From Haberlea rhodopensis (lineage: Eukaryota > Streptophyta > Magnoliopsida > Lamiales > Gesneriaceae): a stretch of 64,000 nt of DNA. The first letter of the stretch is position 1; the number at the start of each line of letters is the position of its first letter. Below the pieces are notes generated by a model. The model worked only from the letters and a program-made list of their open reading frames with translations, was not told where the DNA came from and made no database searches. Positions 1 to 10,699 of this stretch are shown here, piece after piece. The stretch covers positions 248,001-312,000 of the forward strand of contig CAJQUN010000170.1 in assembly GCA_907163345.1 (NCBI GenBank), read 5' to 3'. The translations under genes and the position numbers were made by a program.

Positions 1-2294
1 GATTATCTTGTCATGAAATGTCTTCGTTTTTTCTTTGTAAAGCTTTGCACTTTCATACGCATCATTGCGGATCTCTTCTAAATCTTGCAATTGCAGCTTT
101 GTATGTTCCCCGCTCTTGTCCATAGCCATGTTTAAGTGTTTGATGGCCCAAAATGCTCGATGCTCCAACTGTACAGGCAAATGACAGGGTTTACCAAAGA
201 TTAGTCTATAAGAAGACATACCTATTGGCGTTTTGTATGCCGTTCGATAAGCCCATAGTGCATCGTCTAGTCTCAAGCTCCAATCCTTTCTAGTGGGATT
301 CACAGTCTTTTCCAAGATAGATTTGATTTCTCGATTTGAGACTTCAGCTTGTCCATTTGTTTGCGGATGGTAGGCGGTGGACACCTTGTGTGTCACATGG
401 TACTTCTTTAATAGACTCTCCACCGTCCTGTTGCAAAAATGGGCGCCTCGATCACTTATGATTGCTCTTGGAGTCCCAAACCTAGAGAAAATGTTATGCT
501 TTATAAAACCTGCAACCACTTTCGAATCATCAGTACAGGTGGCTAAAGCTTCCACCCATTTCGACACATAATCCACAGCAAGTAAAATGTAAATGTGGCC
601 AAAAGATTGTGGAAATGGTCCCATGAAGTCGATGCCCCATACATCAAATATTTCACAATAAAGTATGGGTTGTTGGGGAATCTCATTTCGTGGAGATATG
701 TTGCCTGTCTTTTGACACTCATGGCACGATTTGCAGAAATTATATGCATCATGAAACAAAGTTGGCCAAAAGAATCCACATTCTAATACTTTGTGTGCCG
801 TTCTTTTGGCTCCAAAGTGGCCACCAACCTCATGGGAATGACAAAAATAGAGTATAGAAGATACCTCATTGTCCGGAATGCAACGCCTGATGACTTGATC
901 CGCACAATGTTTCCATAAGTATGGTTCATCCCAAACATAATACTTGGCGTCGCTTCGAATTTTCCCGCGTTGATTCCTATTCAATCCATTAGGAAAAGTG
1001 TTAGTGGCCAAAAAATTAGCAATACCTGCATACCATGGTAAAATGTTGTGTACAGCAAATAGTCGTTCATCCGGGAATTCTTCTTTTAGACACGGTGTAT
1101 CATTCACATTAACCAAACGACTTAGGTGGTCCGCCAATTTATTTTCTGCGCCTCGCTTATCTTTGATTTCAACATCAAATTCACTCAATAGTAAGATCCA
1201 TCTTATTAGTCTTGGCTTTGCTTCCTTCTTTGTCATCAAGTACCGCAAGGCTGCATGATCAGAATAAATGACAACTTTAGCCCCGAGCAAATAAGATCGA
1301 AATTTTTCTAAAGAAAACACAACAGCTAATAGCTCCTTTTCAGTAGTGGAATAGTGCCGCTGAGCATCATTCAAGGTCATGGAAGCATAGTAGATGGCAT
1401 GAGAAATCTTCCCAATCTTTTGGCCCAAAAAGGCGCCCACTGCATAGTCGCTTGCATCACACATGATCTCAAATGGCTTACTCCAGTCAAGAGGTTGGAT
1501 AATGGGTGTGGATGTCAAGGATGTCTTTAATGTATCAAATGCGGTCTTGCATGCCTCATCAAATTCGAATGCCATATCCTTTTGTAATAATTTGCATAAT
1601 GGTGATGCTATCTTGGCGAAGTCCTTGATATACCTCCGATAGAAACCTGCATGGCCAAGAAAAGAACGTACATCCCGCACACAAATAGGATAAGGTAGAG
1701 ACTGAATAATATCAATTTTTGCTTTATCTACCTCCATACCCTTTGATGAGACCACATGACCCAAAACAATACCTTGCTCTACCATAAAGTGGCATTTTTC
1801 AGAATTTAGCACAAGGTTTGTTTCTATGCAACGCTTTAGGACAAGGGTCAGGTTAGTTAGACAAGCATTGAATGAGTCACCATAAACAGTAAAGTCATCC
1901 ATGAATACCTCTAATATGTGCTCAGTGAACTCAAAAAATATACTAACCATACACCGTTGAAATGTGGCCGGTGCGTTGCAAAGTCCAAAGGGCATGCGCC
2001 TATAAGCGAAGGTTCCAAAGGGGCATGTGAACGTGGTCTTTTCTTGATCTTCCGGAGCAATTGCAATCTGGAAATAACCGGAATATCCATCAAGAAAACA
2101 GTAATAAGAATGACATGCTAACCTTTCAAGCATTTGATCAATGAATGGCAATGGAAAATGGTCCTTGCGGGTCACGGTGTTCAATTTGCGGTAGTCAATG
2201 CAAACTCTCCACCCATTCTGAATGCGGGTGGTCACTAATTCATCGTCTTTGTTCCTCACCACTGTAATGCCAGTCTTCTTTGGAACTACTTGGA
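1..2294 (-). CDS. Athila Pol: reverse transcriptase, RNase H, integrase (partial, frameshifted from gag)
   Basis: This frame is open without a stop from about 2294 to base 1. Reverse transcriptase shows YRKLN, FLDGYSGYFQIAI and the catalytic FMDDF at 1891-1905. RNase H shows CDASDYAVGAFLG and the STTEKELLAV helix. Integrase has an HHCC-type zinc region (about 840-690) and a catalytic triad with D at 628-630, D at 451-453 and E at 343-345. The last two are separated by 35 residues, the expected D-D-35-E. Frame changes by one base relative to the gag-protease frame, best explained by a single-base deletion in the CCTTCC stretch at 2293-2298. I see no canonical slippery heptamer, so programmed frameshifting is unlikely. 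The C-terminus is beyond the left edge. Confidence 0.88.
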
Positions 2295-5093
2295 AGGGCT
2301 GACCCACTGGCTATCAGAAATAGGGTATATCATTCCAACTGCAAGAAGCTTTAAGATTTCCTCTTTCACTACTTCCATCATCGGTGGGTTGAGTTTCCTT
2401 TGCGGTTGGCGTGTAGGTTTTGATCCTTCTTCAAGTAGAATCCTATGCATGCATGTCGAGGGGCTTATTCCTTTGATGTCAGCAATGGTCCATCCTATCG
2501 CGGTCTTGTGCTCCTCTAGCACTTGAATGAGCTCCTTCTCTTTGCTATCTCCCAACTTGCTAGAGATTATCACCGGTAATGTGTCTCCTTCTCCAAGGAA
2601 CACATACTTTAGGTGACTTGGTAATGGCTTCAACGCAATAGTGGGTGCCTGCGATACCGAAGGGAGAGGTCTAGAGTTAGGAATATGTAATGACACAAAT
2701 GAAATATTACCTTGTATCTCGGGCGTGGTATCCAGCGCATTGATGTTGTGTTCCACTTCATCTCCAAGTGGCAACTCGTCCTCAAAATGATCTAGAGGGG
2801 TGGTGAGGGCTATCTCCAACTCGTCTTTACCGGCAGTCTCAAAGATCCCTTGGGACAAGTAATCAATAATATCGATAGAGTAAACAGTATCATCATCATC
2901 ACAAGGATATTTCATGGCATCATGTATATTGAATTTAACGACCTCACCATCAAACTCCATCGTAAGTGTGCCACTATGAACATCTATCTTAGTCTTGGAT
3001 GTTTTCAAGAAGGGTCTCCCTAACAATATAGGACTATTATTGTCCCCCTTTGCCATACCAAGCACATAAAAATCAGCGGGAAATACCAACTCATTTACCT
3101 GTACTAAGACATCTTCTAAAATTCCCCTAGGGTATGCATTAGATCTATTTGCTAACTGAACAACTACCCTTGTGTCATTTAAAGGTCCTAGATTCAAAGA
3201 AGCATAGAGAGAGTATGGCATGACATTTATCGATGCTCCTAGATCTAGCATAGCTTTTTCAAGACGTGTTGTGCCAATTGTGCATGGAATGGTGAACATA
3301 CCTGGGTCCTTGCACTTGGTAGGGATTTTCCTTTGGATGACTGCTGAGATGTTCTCCCCCAACTCAACCTTGTGGCATCCTTTAAGCCTTTGTTTCCTCT
3401 TGGCGGTGCACAACTCCTTTAAGAACTTTGCATAGCGCGGCACTTGCTTTATCGCATCCAACAGTGGAATGTTCACCTCACATCTTCGAAATGTTTCGTA
3501 TAGGTCATTGATGCTTTCATTCCTCATATCTTCTTGATATGCGAGAGGGAAAGGGGGTTCAATCTTATACTCACGGAGTGGAGGGGACTCACCTTTTGGT
3601 TCTTCTTCTTGCATGGAATTGTTTCCTGTAGGCTTGATCTCTTTCTCTTCATCTTCTTTTTTGAGTTCTTTCCCACTCCTTAGTTTAATTGCGCTTGCAT
3701 TCTCCCTTGGATTCACTACTGGTTGTGACGGGAGAGTGTTTGATCTTTGAGAATCAATGCGATTTATTGTTGTTGCCATCTGACCCATTTGAGTAGTCAA
3801 GCTTTGGATGCTTGCTCTTGTCTCCTGTTGAAATTTTAGAGATCCATTAGCAAGTTCCTTAACAATATTTTCTAAATACTCACCAGGTGTTGGGGTTGGA
3901 ATGGCTTGTTGTCCCCTTTGGAATGGTGGCTTATATGGTGGTGGGTGTTGTTGCATCTGTGGCTCATTTGGATTCCCATATCTCAAATTTGGATGATCTC
4001 GCCATCCTGGGTTGTAAGTGCTAGAATAGGGATCATACTTCCGTTGTGGTTGTCCCGGAAATCCGCCTGCCGTATTTGCTTCCTCAAATGAAGGTTCTTG
4101 AAGTTTGGGGCAAGCGTCAGTTGGATGACTCGGTAGTGCACAAATTCCACATACCTTAGCACTTTGTCCCATTCCGATCGCAAGTTGTTTCACAATACCT
4201 GTTAAATCAATCAATTGTTGTTCGAGGCTAGAAACATTTACCTCGCCTTGCTTCCTAAGTTTATGGTCCGATCGAGCAGTTCCAAACTGTTGAGAGTTGG
4301 CTGCCATGTTCGCAATCAAGTGTCTTGCTTCCGTCGGCGTCTTATCAACAAATGCTCCTCCACTAGCAGCGTCCACCAAATTCCTGTCATTTGGCAAAAG
4401 ACCCTCATAAAAATATTGAATCAGTAAATGTTCACTTATCTGATGTTGAGGGCAGCTTGCACAAAGCTTTTTGAAGCGCTCCCAATATTCATGCAGTGAT
4501 TCCTCTTGGAGTTGTCTAATGACGTATATATCTTTGCGGATATTCGTCGCTCTTGAGGCAGGAAAGTATTTCTCCAAGAAGGTTCTTTTCGGCTCGTTCC
4601 ATGTAGTGATGGATCCAAAAGGTAAATAGAAGAGCCAATCTTTAGCCGCTTCCTTCAAAGAGAACGGAAAAGCACGTAATTTGATTTGTTCCTCGGTTAT
4701 TCCAGTCGGCTTCATTGTAGTGCACACTACATGGAATTTCATCAAATGCTTATGCGGATTCTCACCTGCAAGGCCATGAAAAGAAGGTAAAAGATGTATT
4801 AGGCCAGATTTTAATTCAAAATTTATATTAGTAGCAAGTGTAGGAAAGGTTATGCAGAGAGGCTGCTGATCCAAAGTAGGATTAGCTAGCTGTCGTAGGC
4901 TTTGGTTCTCTGCCATGATGGTCCTGTCCTCTTCTTCTTTCACTTGTCTTCGATTTTCTCGTCTTAGGTGGTATAAAGTCCTTTCTATCTCGGGATCGTA
5001 TTGATGTTCGTCCTCCTCAAATGAAAACTCGCCTGCGTGCATGAACAAACAGGTAAAAAGCACGGGAAGAAGAATATCAATAAAAGTTAACAC
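2286..5093 (-). CDS. Athila Gag-protease polyprotein with start of RT
   Basis: Open for 935 codons. A retrotransposon Gag domain lies at about residues 100-270 (for example LRAFPFSLKEAAKDWL). It is followed by a CCHC zinc knuckle, C-x2-C-x4-H-x4-C, in CGICALPSHPTDACP. A retropepsin-like aspartic protease follows, with active site DLGAS in MLDLGASINVMP and later LLGRPFL. The last ~70 residues are the N-terminal end of reverse transcriptase (GWTIADIKGISPS). The true Gag start may be the Met of MAENQS near residue 60. However, residues before it (YDPEIERTL) are conserved in the other Athila copies here, and a 3' splice-like CAG lies at 5033-5035, so translation may enter upstream through a spliced leader. 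The frame stops at 2286-2288, immediately after a one-base deletion relative to the continuing pol frame. Confidence 0.9.
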   Translation of the reverse strand: MLTFIDILLPVLFTCLFMHAGEFSFEEDEHQYDPEIERTLYHLRRENRRQVKEEEDRTIMAENQSLRQLANPTLDQQPLCITFPTLATNINFELKSGLIHLLPSFHGLAGENPHKHLMKFHVVCTTMKPTGITEEQIKLRAFPFSLKEAAKDWLFYLPFGSITTWNEPKRTFLEKYFPASRATNIRKDIYVIRQLQEESLHEYWERFKKLCASCPQHQISEHLLIQYFYEGLLPNDRNLVDAASGGAFVDKTPTEARHLIANMAANSQQFGTARSDHKLRKQGEVNVSSLEQQLIDLTGIVKQLAIGMGQSAKVCGICALPSHPTDACPKLQEPSFEEANTAGGFPGQPQRKYDPYSSTYNPGWRDHPNLRYGNPNEPQMQQHPPPYKPPFQRGQQAIPTPTPGEYLENIVKELANGSLKFQQETRASIQSLTTQMGQMATTINRIDSQRSNTLPSQPVVNPRENASAIKLRSGKELKKEDEEKEIKPTGNNSMQEEEPKGESPPLREYKIEPPFPLAYQEDMRNESINDLYETFRRCEVNIPLLDAIKQVPRYAKFLKELCTAKRKQRLKGCHKVELGENISAVIQRKIPTKCKDPGMFTIPCTIGTTRLEKAMLDLGASINVMPYSLYASLNLGPLNDTRVVVQLANRSNAYPRGILEDVLVQVNELVFPADFYVLGMAKGDNNSPILLGRPFLKTSKTKIDVHSGTLTMEFDGEVVKFNIHDAMKYPCDDDDTVYSIDIIDYLSQGIFETAGKDELEIALTTPLDHFEDELPLGDEVEHNINALDTTPEIQGNISFVSLHIPNSRPLPSVSQAPTIALKPLPSHLKYVFLGEGDTLPVIISSKLGDSKEKELIQVLEEHKTAIGWTIADIKGISPSTCMHRILLEEGSKPTRQPQRKLNPPMMEVVKEEILKLLAVGMIYPISDSQWVSPSK

Positions 5094-5111
5094 AAATTAA
5101 TAAAATTGCCT

Positions 5112-5129
5112 TCCCCGGCAACGGCGCCA
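5112..5129 (-). other. Primer binding site, tRNA-Asp type
   Basis: On the minus strand TGGCGCCGTTGCCGGGGA follows the LTR end (CTACCA) after five bases. From memory it is an exact 18-base complement of the 3' end of plant tRNA-Asp(GTC) including CCA, the primer used by Athila elements. Confidence 0.88.
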
Positions 5130-5134
5130 AAATT

Positions 5135-6689
5135 TGGTAGCGTTTATCGCGTACACTCAAATTAACCCTCTCAAGTTAATAACAGTAATGAATGTAGTAG
5201 CGTGAGTAGGGAGGGATCCAACGAGGAAAGTTATATCTTTGTGTTAACTTATGCAAACGAAAATAAAAAGGGGTTTTGAAGTCAAAGTAATAATACTACG
5301 ATGCAAAATTAAACTAATATGCAAAATTATCTAGATGAATTAACTTATGAGAAAAGTGCGATTCTCGGTTTTTGGTTAACTTTACAACTGGCGTTTACTA
5401 TCTCGATCATCGATCTTCACAAATGGTTCAATTTCCATATGAATATTCATCGTGGACATTTAATCCAATAATCAAAGTCCTATCTCACCTTAAGTTTAGT
5501 TAAGTAGCCCAAGCGTTCTAGTTTAACCCTTATCACACAATCAATCAAAATACAAGCGATTAAGATTTAAATCGATGATAGCATATGAACTAGTGAGATC
5601 GATGAAGCTAAACAACATAATCCAAGCGTCTATGTTTAATCTACTCAATTGTTTACCCTAAGAATTTAACAAACTCACAAACAGAATTTAATCAATCTTA
5701 GTTGCTTCGTAAATTAGAGGGATCAAACGATTCCGTATTTGATATCTAATTTAGCTTTAAATTGTATGAACAATAGCTAGGTGATCAGTCCAACAATCAT
5801 GCATAACAATTATGACAATCAAATCAGAAAAACAATTGATACTCAATGCAAATCAACAATCAAAACTTATCTCACAAGAATTGTAAACATCCAATGTATC
5901 GTTTTCTTCAACCGAGATTCACAAAAGTATTTAGCTACTCATAACTAGATTAACAATAACCAAAATTAATCTAAAAAACATCAAACTAATAGGAGAAGAA
6001 AGAGTTACTAAAAGGAAGCACGATTCCGGCTTGTCGATTCCGGTTCCGTCCTTCGTTGTTCTTGATAAAAGTTGAAAGAAAAATTCTTCTAAAAGCTAAA
6101 ATTATTCTAAGAGTATGAAAAACTATCAAAAACTGCTGCTAATGAGGCTTAGTCTTGAGTTTTAGGGTATGGGAGTGATAAATATGGGATACAATCTTTT
6201 AAACATGGTAAAAGACTCAATTTCCAAATTTCCGGACTCCTCGGCGATCGATCGCCTGATGTGTGGCCATCGATCGCGAGGCTTTTATTTTTCAGAAAAA
6301 CCCTTGAGGCGATCGATCGCTATAAAGTGGCGATCGATCGCCGAGCTCCAGTAGACTTTGGCGATCGATCGCCACTTCTTCGCGATCGATCGCTGGCTCT
6401 TCAATTTTGATGCAAATGTTTCTGTCCATAGGCGATCGATCTCCTCTTCGTGGCAATCGATCTCCTCCTTCAAAATTACATTTTTGCCCTTTTCTTGATC
6501 AACTTTGAGTCCTTGTCATGTCCATGTCTCTTCTTGGTCTTTACACATCATTTTTAGCTCGTTTTCTTCGATTGTACCTATAATTACACAAATATACGAT
6601 TAGGTAGCATACGTATCAATTTATCCATCAAAACCTACCAAATCGTAGACAATTAAGCACTAAAGATGTGTCTATTTCTAGTCACATCA
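5135..6689 (-). repeat. 5' LTR of element 1 (1555 bp)
   Basis: On the minus strand the LTR begins TGATGTGACTAG at 6689 and ends CTACCA at 5135, next to the primer site. The start matches the LTR beginning at 51600 (TGATGTGACTAGAAATAG), which fixes the right boundary. It carries the palindrome array at 6244-6462, about 230-445 bases from the LTR start. A TATA-like ATATTTAT lies at about 6178-6185, just downstream of the array. Confidence 0.85.
6244..6462 (-). promoter_or_regulatory. Array of paired CGATCGATCG palindromes in U3
   Basis: Eight GATCGATC-type cores form four pairs starting near 6244, 6309, 6361 and 6432. Members of a pair are about 21 bases apart. The best copies are the 12-base palindrome GCGATCGATCGC, and members of a pair can also base-pair with each other as a hairpin. 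The array sits in U3 upstream of the probable TATA box. The function is unknown. Confidence 0.7.
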
Positions 6690-6953
6690 GTAAACGCCAA
6701 TTGCAAAGTTAACCGAAAACCGAGAATCGCACTTTTCTCATAAGTTAATTCATTTATATAATTTTGCATATTAGTTTAATTTTGCATCGTAGTATTATTA
6801 CTTTGACTTCAAAACCCCTTTTTATTTTCGTTTGCATAAGTTAACACAAAGATATAACCTTCCTCGTGGGATCGATCCCTACTCACGCTACTACATTCAT
6901 TACTGTTATTAACTTGAGAGGGTTAATTTGGGCGTACGCGATAAACGCTACCA
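6690..6953 (+). repeat. 3'-terminal LTR fragment of another copy of the element-1 family
   Basis: These 264 bases are the reverse complement of 5135-5398 with about 11 differences (roughly 96% identical), and end in the family terminus GCTACCA. They are the end of a plus-strand LTR cut by element 1. Together with 5135-5398 they make a large inverted repeat. The rest of this copy should lie left of the window. Confidence 0.8.
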
Positions 6954-7623
6954 AGAGGCTCAAATTCCTTTGAATTTTCCACATGAGTAGGATCACTCCC
7001 CCAAACTTGGTTGGTTGAGTGTTCATCATCATATAACCAAACTCGATTCGTCGCCTCTTGATTTGTAGACCTCATCTCTTCCTCTTGGCAGCTAGTTGAA
7101 ATTGTTTCCATGAGGACCGTCATTTGCTGCTCCAGGTGACGCATAGAGTTGGTTTGGCACTCCAAACTGTGGTTGATGCCAAGAATCTTACTAAGGTATC
7201 CTCTAACTGAGTCGTGACGTTTGCAGAACTATCTCTCCTCTCTTCGTGATGTTCAAATGGTTGTGGCGTATCAATAGGGTAGTAAGGCTCCGATGGGTAT
7301 TGGTGACTCCAACCTTGTAGTGAAGGATCACAATGCTAGTGATGATCGAAGTCCGTCATATCATTGAACAGGTGCACCACATTGTCCTCATCTCTATCAA
7401 CCAGGGGACTCCCAGTCACCAGTGCTCCGCTCAATACCCATTCACGTGTCTGTGCATCCAGCCCTTTGAAGAAATATTGCATGAGAGTATAGTTCGAAAA
7501 GTTGTGATACCGGAATGTGTTGGCCAATTCATTGAATCTCTCCCAAACAGCGTAGAACGGCTCGGAACATTGTTGGGCAAAGCTTGTGAAAGCTTGTTGA
7601 TGTAGCATCTCCAAGTACCTCAC
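6954..7623 (-). pseudogene. Athila gag remnant of element 2
   Basis: Two gag-like blocks remain. 7336-7623 resembles the middle of Gag (FYAVWERFNELANTF, MQYFFKGLDAQTREW). 6923-7165 resembles the later linker rich in Q, E and M. The N-terminal Gag domain is missing and the blocks are out of frame, so it is a deleted, non-functional gag. Confidence 0.65.
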
Positions 7624-7737
7624 AAGACAAACAAAACAAAAACAAAATAAATATATATAATTTTTTTTTCTCGAAATAAATAAACAAAAATGGTTAAATT
7701 ACAGTCAAAGAACCTAGTATGATATTACAAAAGTTAA

Positions 7738-7755
7738 TCACCGGCAACGGCGCCA
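7738..7755 (-). other. Primer binding site of element 2, tRNA-Asp type
   Basis: The plus strand reads ACCGGCAACGGCGCCA here. It matches the Athila primer site with one mismatch and lies six bases from the LTR end. Confidence 0.8.
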
Positions 7756-8708
7756 AAAACTTGATCGCTATTATTTTAAACAATTAATTCCAGTGTAGCG
7801 ATTTTAGACCGCAAGTGCACGGTGTCAAGTTTTAGTATAGATAGGAAGAATACGGATTGTCGAACCCACAGAGACTAACAAGCAAGTACCAAATAAGACG
7901 CTTTTGACTATATTTAACCTACGATAATTAATTAATAATTAAACTAACTAAATTAAACTACTCTAATACAACCAAAATAATCTACGACCATGAGAAAAGT
8001 CCACAAGAAAGAATTATCAAGACTATGATTCACCTAACCGAACTCTTACAATTCTTTTCTCCATACATCTCTAAGGTGACGGGTAATTTATTCAGTATAC
8101 TCTCTCGAGCTATATTAAATCTAACATCAAATCGCAACAAGTAACTCTCGCTCACTTAATTAACAATTTAATATTGAATGCGCTTTATGAAAACCATTAA
8201 CTTTAGATTAAACAACCCAAAGCTATCACTCGTATGTGATTTTATCTCTCGACCTCAATCTTTAACACACGGCATGAATTATTATATCGTATTATAATTT
8301 TATCTCTCGATATCAATTATAATAAAATATCATTCAAAGGGGATCAATCCTTCAAAAGCATTAAGAACAATAAAACATGCTCATAGAAGATGTATGAATT
8401 CAATCAATCAAATCAATAATATTAAAGGAAAAACAATGTTTAAGATATTTCTCAATCATCCAAAACACATTAATTCCAATAATAATTCAAAACAATAATA
8501 GAAAAGTAAAAGAAAACTCCCAAGTCGACTCCTTCGTTGATTCTCGATCCTTCCTCGCTTCTTTCTCGTTCGTGCTCCTCGATTCTCTTGTTGGCTTGTT
8601 CCAATTCCTAGGATGAAGTGGTGATGGTGGATGAAGGTGATATGGAGTATGGAGGAGTGGAGGCTATTCCTAGGTTGTAAAGTCTGATGTTTCTTGTGAT
8701 TTTTCGTG

Positions 8709-8727
8709 TATATATATATAGAGATAT
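8709..8727 (-). promoter_or_regulatory. Probable TATA box of element 2 LTR
   Basis: The minus strand reads CTCTATATATATATACACG. It is about 70-165 bases downstream of the palindrome pairs, as expected for a U3 promoter. Confidence 0.6.
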
Positions 8728-8794
8728 GAATCATGGACTTCCTTGTTGGACCCAAACTCTATAAGGAATTTATTTTTCAGCAAACTCTTCCGGC

Positions 8795-8875
8795 CGATCG
8801 ATCGAGATTGAGGCTCGATCGATCTCCAAATTTCTGCCACCATCGATCGATCGAGATTGATGGCTCGATCGATCG
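8795..8875 (-). promoter_or_regulatory. Two pairs of CGATCGATCG palindromes
   Basis: Cores GATCGATC lie at 8796, 8817, 8845 and 8867, giving within-pair spacings of 21 and 22 and pair-to-pair spacing of 49. Each pair is itself an inverted repeat, for example CGATCGATCGAG, a short spacer, then CTCGATCGATCG. Confidence 0.7.
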
Positions 8876-9114
8876 GCTTGCTTTTTATTTTATTTTTTAT
8901 TTTCTTTTATTCTTTTCTTCCTTTCCCGACTTTGACGCGTTCGCTCGGTTTGGTCCTTTTTCATCATTTTTGGCTCATTTCCTCTACTTTTATGCATTTC
9001 AACATTGATTCCTGAAATATAGAAATATATACCAAGAACCGTAAAATAATCCAAGAATCAACATGAAAACCATTAGAAATCGCATCTAAATAAGTGTAAA
9101 ATCGACACTTATCA

Positions 9115-9698
9115 CCCAATTGGAAGCACTGAACAAGAAGATCAATAGTTTGAGCATGCATGCAATGCAAGTTCAAACGGTTACATGCGAGCTTTGCCAA
9201 GGAGGATATCCGAGCACCAAATGCCAGGTTGGTAACCCATTCGTTTCAACTAATGAAGTTGTTAACTTTGTAGAGAACCAACCATCGCAGACCTACCCCT
9301 ATCAAAATACATACAATACTTGGCCGATGAACTATTTCTAACCACCACCGGGGTATGCACCAAAGCCAAGCATGGAGGAGCTGTTGACCAAGTTCATCAC
9401 AGCGACGGAAACTAGATTCAAAAATCACGAGGCGTCGATAAAGAACTTGGAAGTCCAAGTGGGACAACTAGCAAAAATCATAGTCGAACGAGCACAGGGA
9501 TCACCATCTGCTGCCACTGAGACAAACCCTAGGGAGCAAGTCCATGCTATCATGTTGACCAGCGGAAAGGAGGTCGCTGAGAAGAAGGATGTGCACGTAG
9601 AGTTAAGTGGCGAAGCGAACATCAAGCAAGAAGATGTGCAAACACGCGACAAAGGTAAGTCTACTAAGACCCCTACACCCATCACACCTACTAAGTAG
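9115..9698 (+). pseudogene. Athila gag C-terminal remnant
   Basis: It contains a zinc-knuckle-like CELCQGGYPSTKC and the Gag tail repeated in element 3 (KNHEASIKNLEVQVGQLAK compares with the equivalent near 14500). A stop at about 9342 and another at 9696 break the frame. The N-terminal part is absent because of the insertion at 9115. Confidence 0.75.
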
Positions 9699-9769
9699 AG
9701 ATCCCACTCCCATTCGCCGCTGCGTATAAGAGAGCAAAGATTGATGCTAAATTTGCTAAATTTTTAGAA

Positions 9770-10282
9770 TTGATTAAGAATCTTCATATTGAGATGCCTT
9801 TCATTGATGCTACTCGGCACATGCCGAATTATGCTAAGTTTTTAAAGAAGATTCTGTCAAAAAAGCGGAAACTGGGAGAGCATGAGATGATAAACTTAAC
9901 TGAGGAGTGTTTTGTTGTCATTCAGAATGATTCACCTCCAAAGTTAAAGGATCAAGGGAGTTTCACTATACCTTGCAAAATAAATTCTAAATCTTTCAAT
10001 AAATCTTTATGTGATTTGGGGTCAAGTGTTAATTTAATGCCCTTGTCTGTGTACAGGAAGCTGGGTTTTGGAGAGCTAAAAGTAATCAAAGTCTCACTGC
10101 AGATGGCAGACAAGTCCATCAAGTACCCTCATGGGATAGTGGAGGATGTACCGGTCAAGGTTGACAAATTCACCATCCCGGTGGATTTCATGGTGCTAGA
10201 CATAAAGGAGGAGGCGGACATGCCATTGATACTAGGAAGACCATTCCTAGCTACTGGAAGGGCATTGATTGATGTCCAATAA
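9770..10282 (+). pseudogene. Athila aspartic protease region
   Basis: 170 open codons match the protease part of the polyprotein at 2286-5093. The active-site stretch is LCDLGSSVNLMP, and MPLILGRPFLATGRALIDVQ follows before a stop. It is cut off from gag by stops and from RT by a deletion, so it is a remnant. Confidence 0.78.
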
Positions 10283-10427
10283 GGGAAGTTGATCCTCCGA
10301 GTAGGGGCGGATCAAGTTACTTATGATATGTTCAAAGTTGTGAACACTACACGCACTGAGCACCGATGTTTTAGTGTCAATATAATTGATACACTATATG
10401 TTGGTGCGATACAGGTTAATAGTTAGA

Positions 10428-10699
10428 AGAAGGTGGAGGTCACATCGAATGGCCAACAAAGAAGAGGTAAATTTGGTGTAGGAGACTCGGTATTAATGAA
10501 TAGGAAAAAGATGAGATTTTTTCCATGGGAGTCTGACGCACCATGGGCTGGACCATTCAAAGTTGTCGATGTTCTACCATTTGACACCTTCAAATTGAGA
10601 GATGACCATGGGGCACTATTTACTGTGAAAGAGAAGTGGTTACGACATTACCACATGGAGGACGGAAAATCCTCCCCTACTGGCCATTGCGGCACTTGA
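10428..10699 (+). pseudogene. Athila integrase C-terminal tail fused after a pol deletion
   Basis: The C-terminal integrase pattern is visible: FGVGDSVLMNRKKMRFFPW, then WAGPFKVVDVLPF and FTVKEKWLRHYH. It lies about 150 bases after the end of the protease, so most of pol has been deleted. The gene ends at 10697-10699. Confidence 0.75.

Larger units (their letters stand above)
1..6689 (-). mobile_element. Athila-type Ty3/gypsy retrotransposon (element 1), 5' part, runs off left edge
   Basis: Read on the minus strand the order is LTR (6689-5135), primer binding site, gag, protease, reverse transcriptase, RNase H, integrase. Order, protein motifs and the tRNA-Asp primer site fit the Athila lineage of Ty3/gypsy elements. 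The only coding break I found is a one-base frameshift near 2294; otherwise gag and pol are open to the window edge, so the copy is probably young. Its 3' half lies left of the window, so LTR divergence and target duplication cannot be read. It was inserted into the LTR of another copy (6690-6953). Confidence 0.9.
6954..9114 (-). mobile_element. Athila-type element 2, 5' part only
   Basis: A minus-strand LTR (9114-7762), primer site (7755-7738) and damaged gag (7623-6954) form the 5' end of a second Athila element. It is truncated at 6953 by the nested LTR. Its LTR begins TGATAAGTGT like the LTR at 20238, so it belongs to a family different from element 1. It interrupts the gag of the older plus-strand element at 9115. 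Confidence 0.8.
7762..9114 (-). repeat. 5' LTR of element 2 (1353 bp)
   Basis: On the minus strand it runs from TGATAAGTGT at 9114 to AGCGATCA at 7762. The plus-strand end carries the conserved GCAAGTGCACGGTGTCAAG block shared with the LTR ends near 13080, 19560 and 21960. A strong TATA box lies at 8709-8727, with two palindrome pairs upstream of it at 8795-8875. Confidence 0.85.

Noticed and set aside
2286..2300. Programmed frameshift between gag and pol
   Set aside because: No slippery heptamer or clear pseudoknot seen; a one-base deletion explains it more simply.
5135..6953. A single LTR with 264-bp terminal inverted repeats
   Set aside because: The LTR start TGATGTGACTAG at 6689 matches 51600, so the right arm belongs to a separate, oppositely oriented LTR copy.
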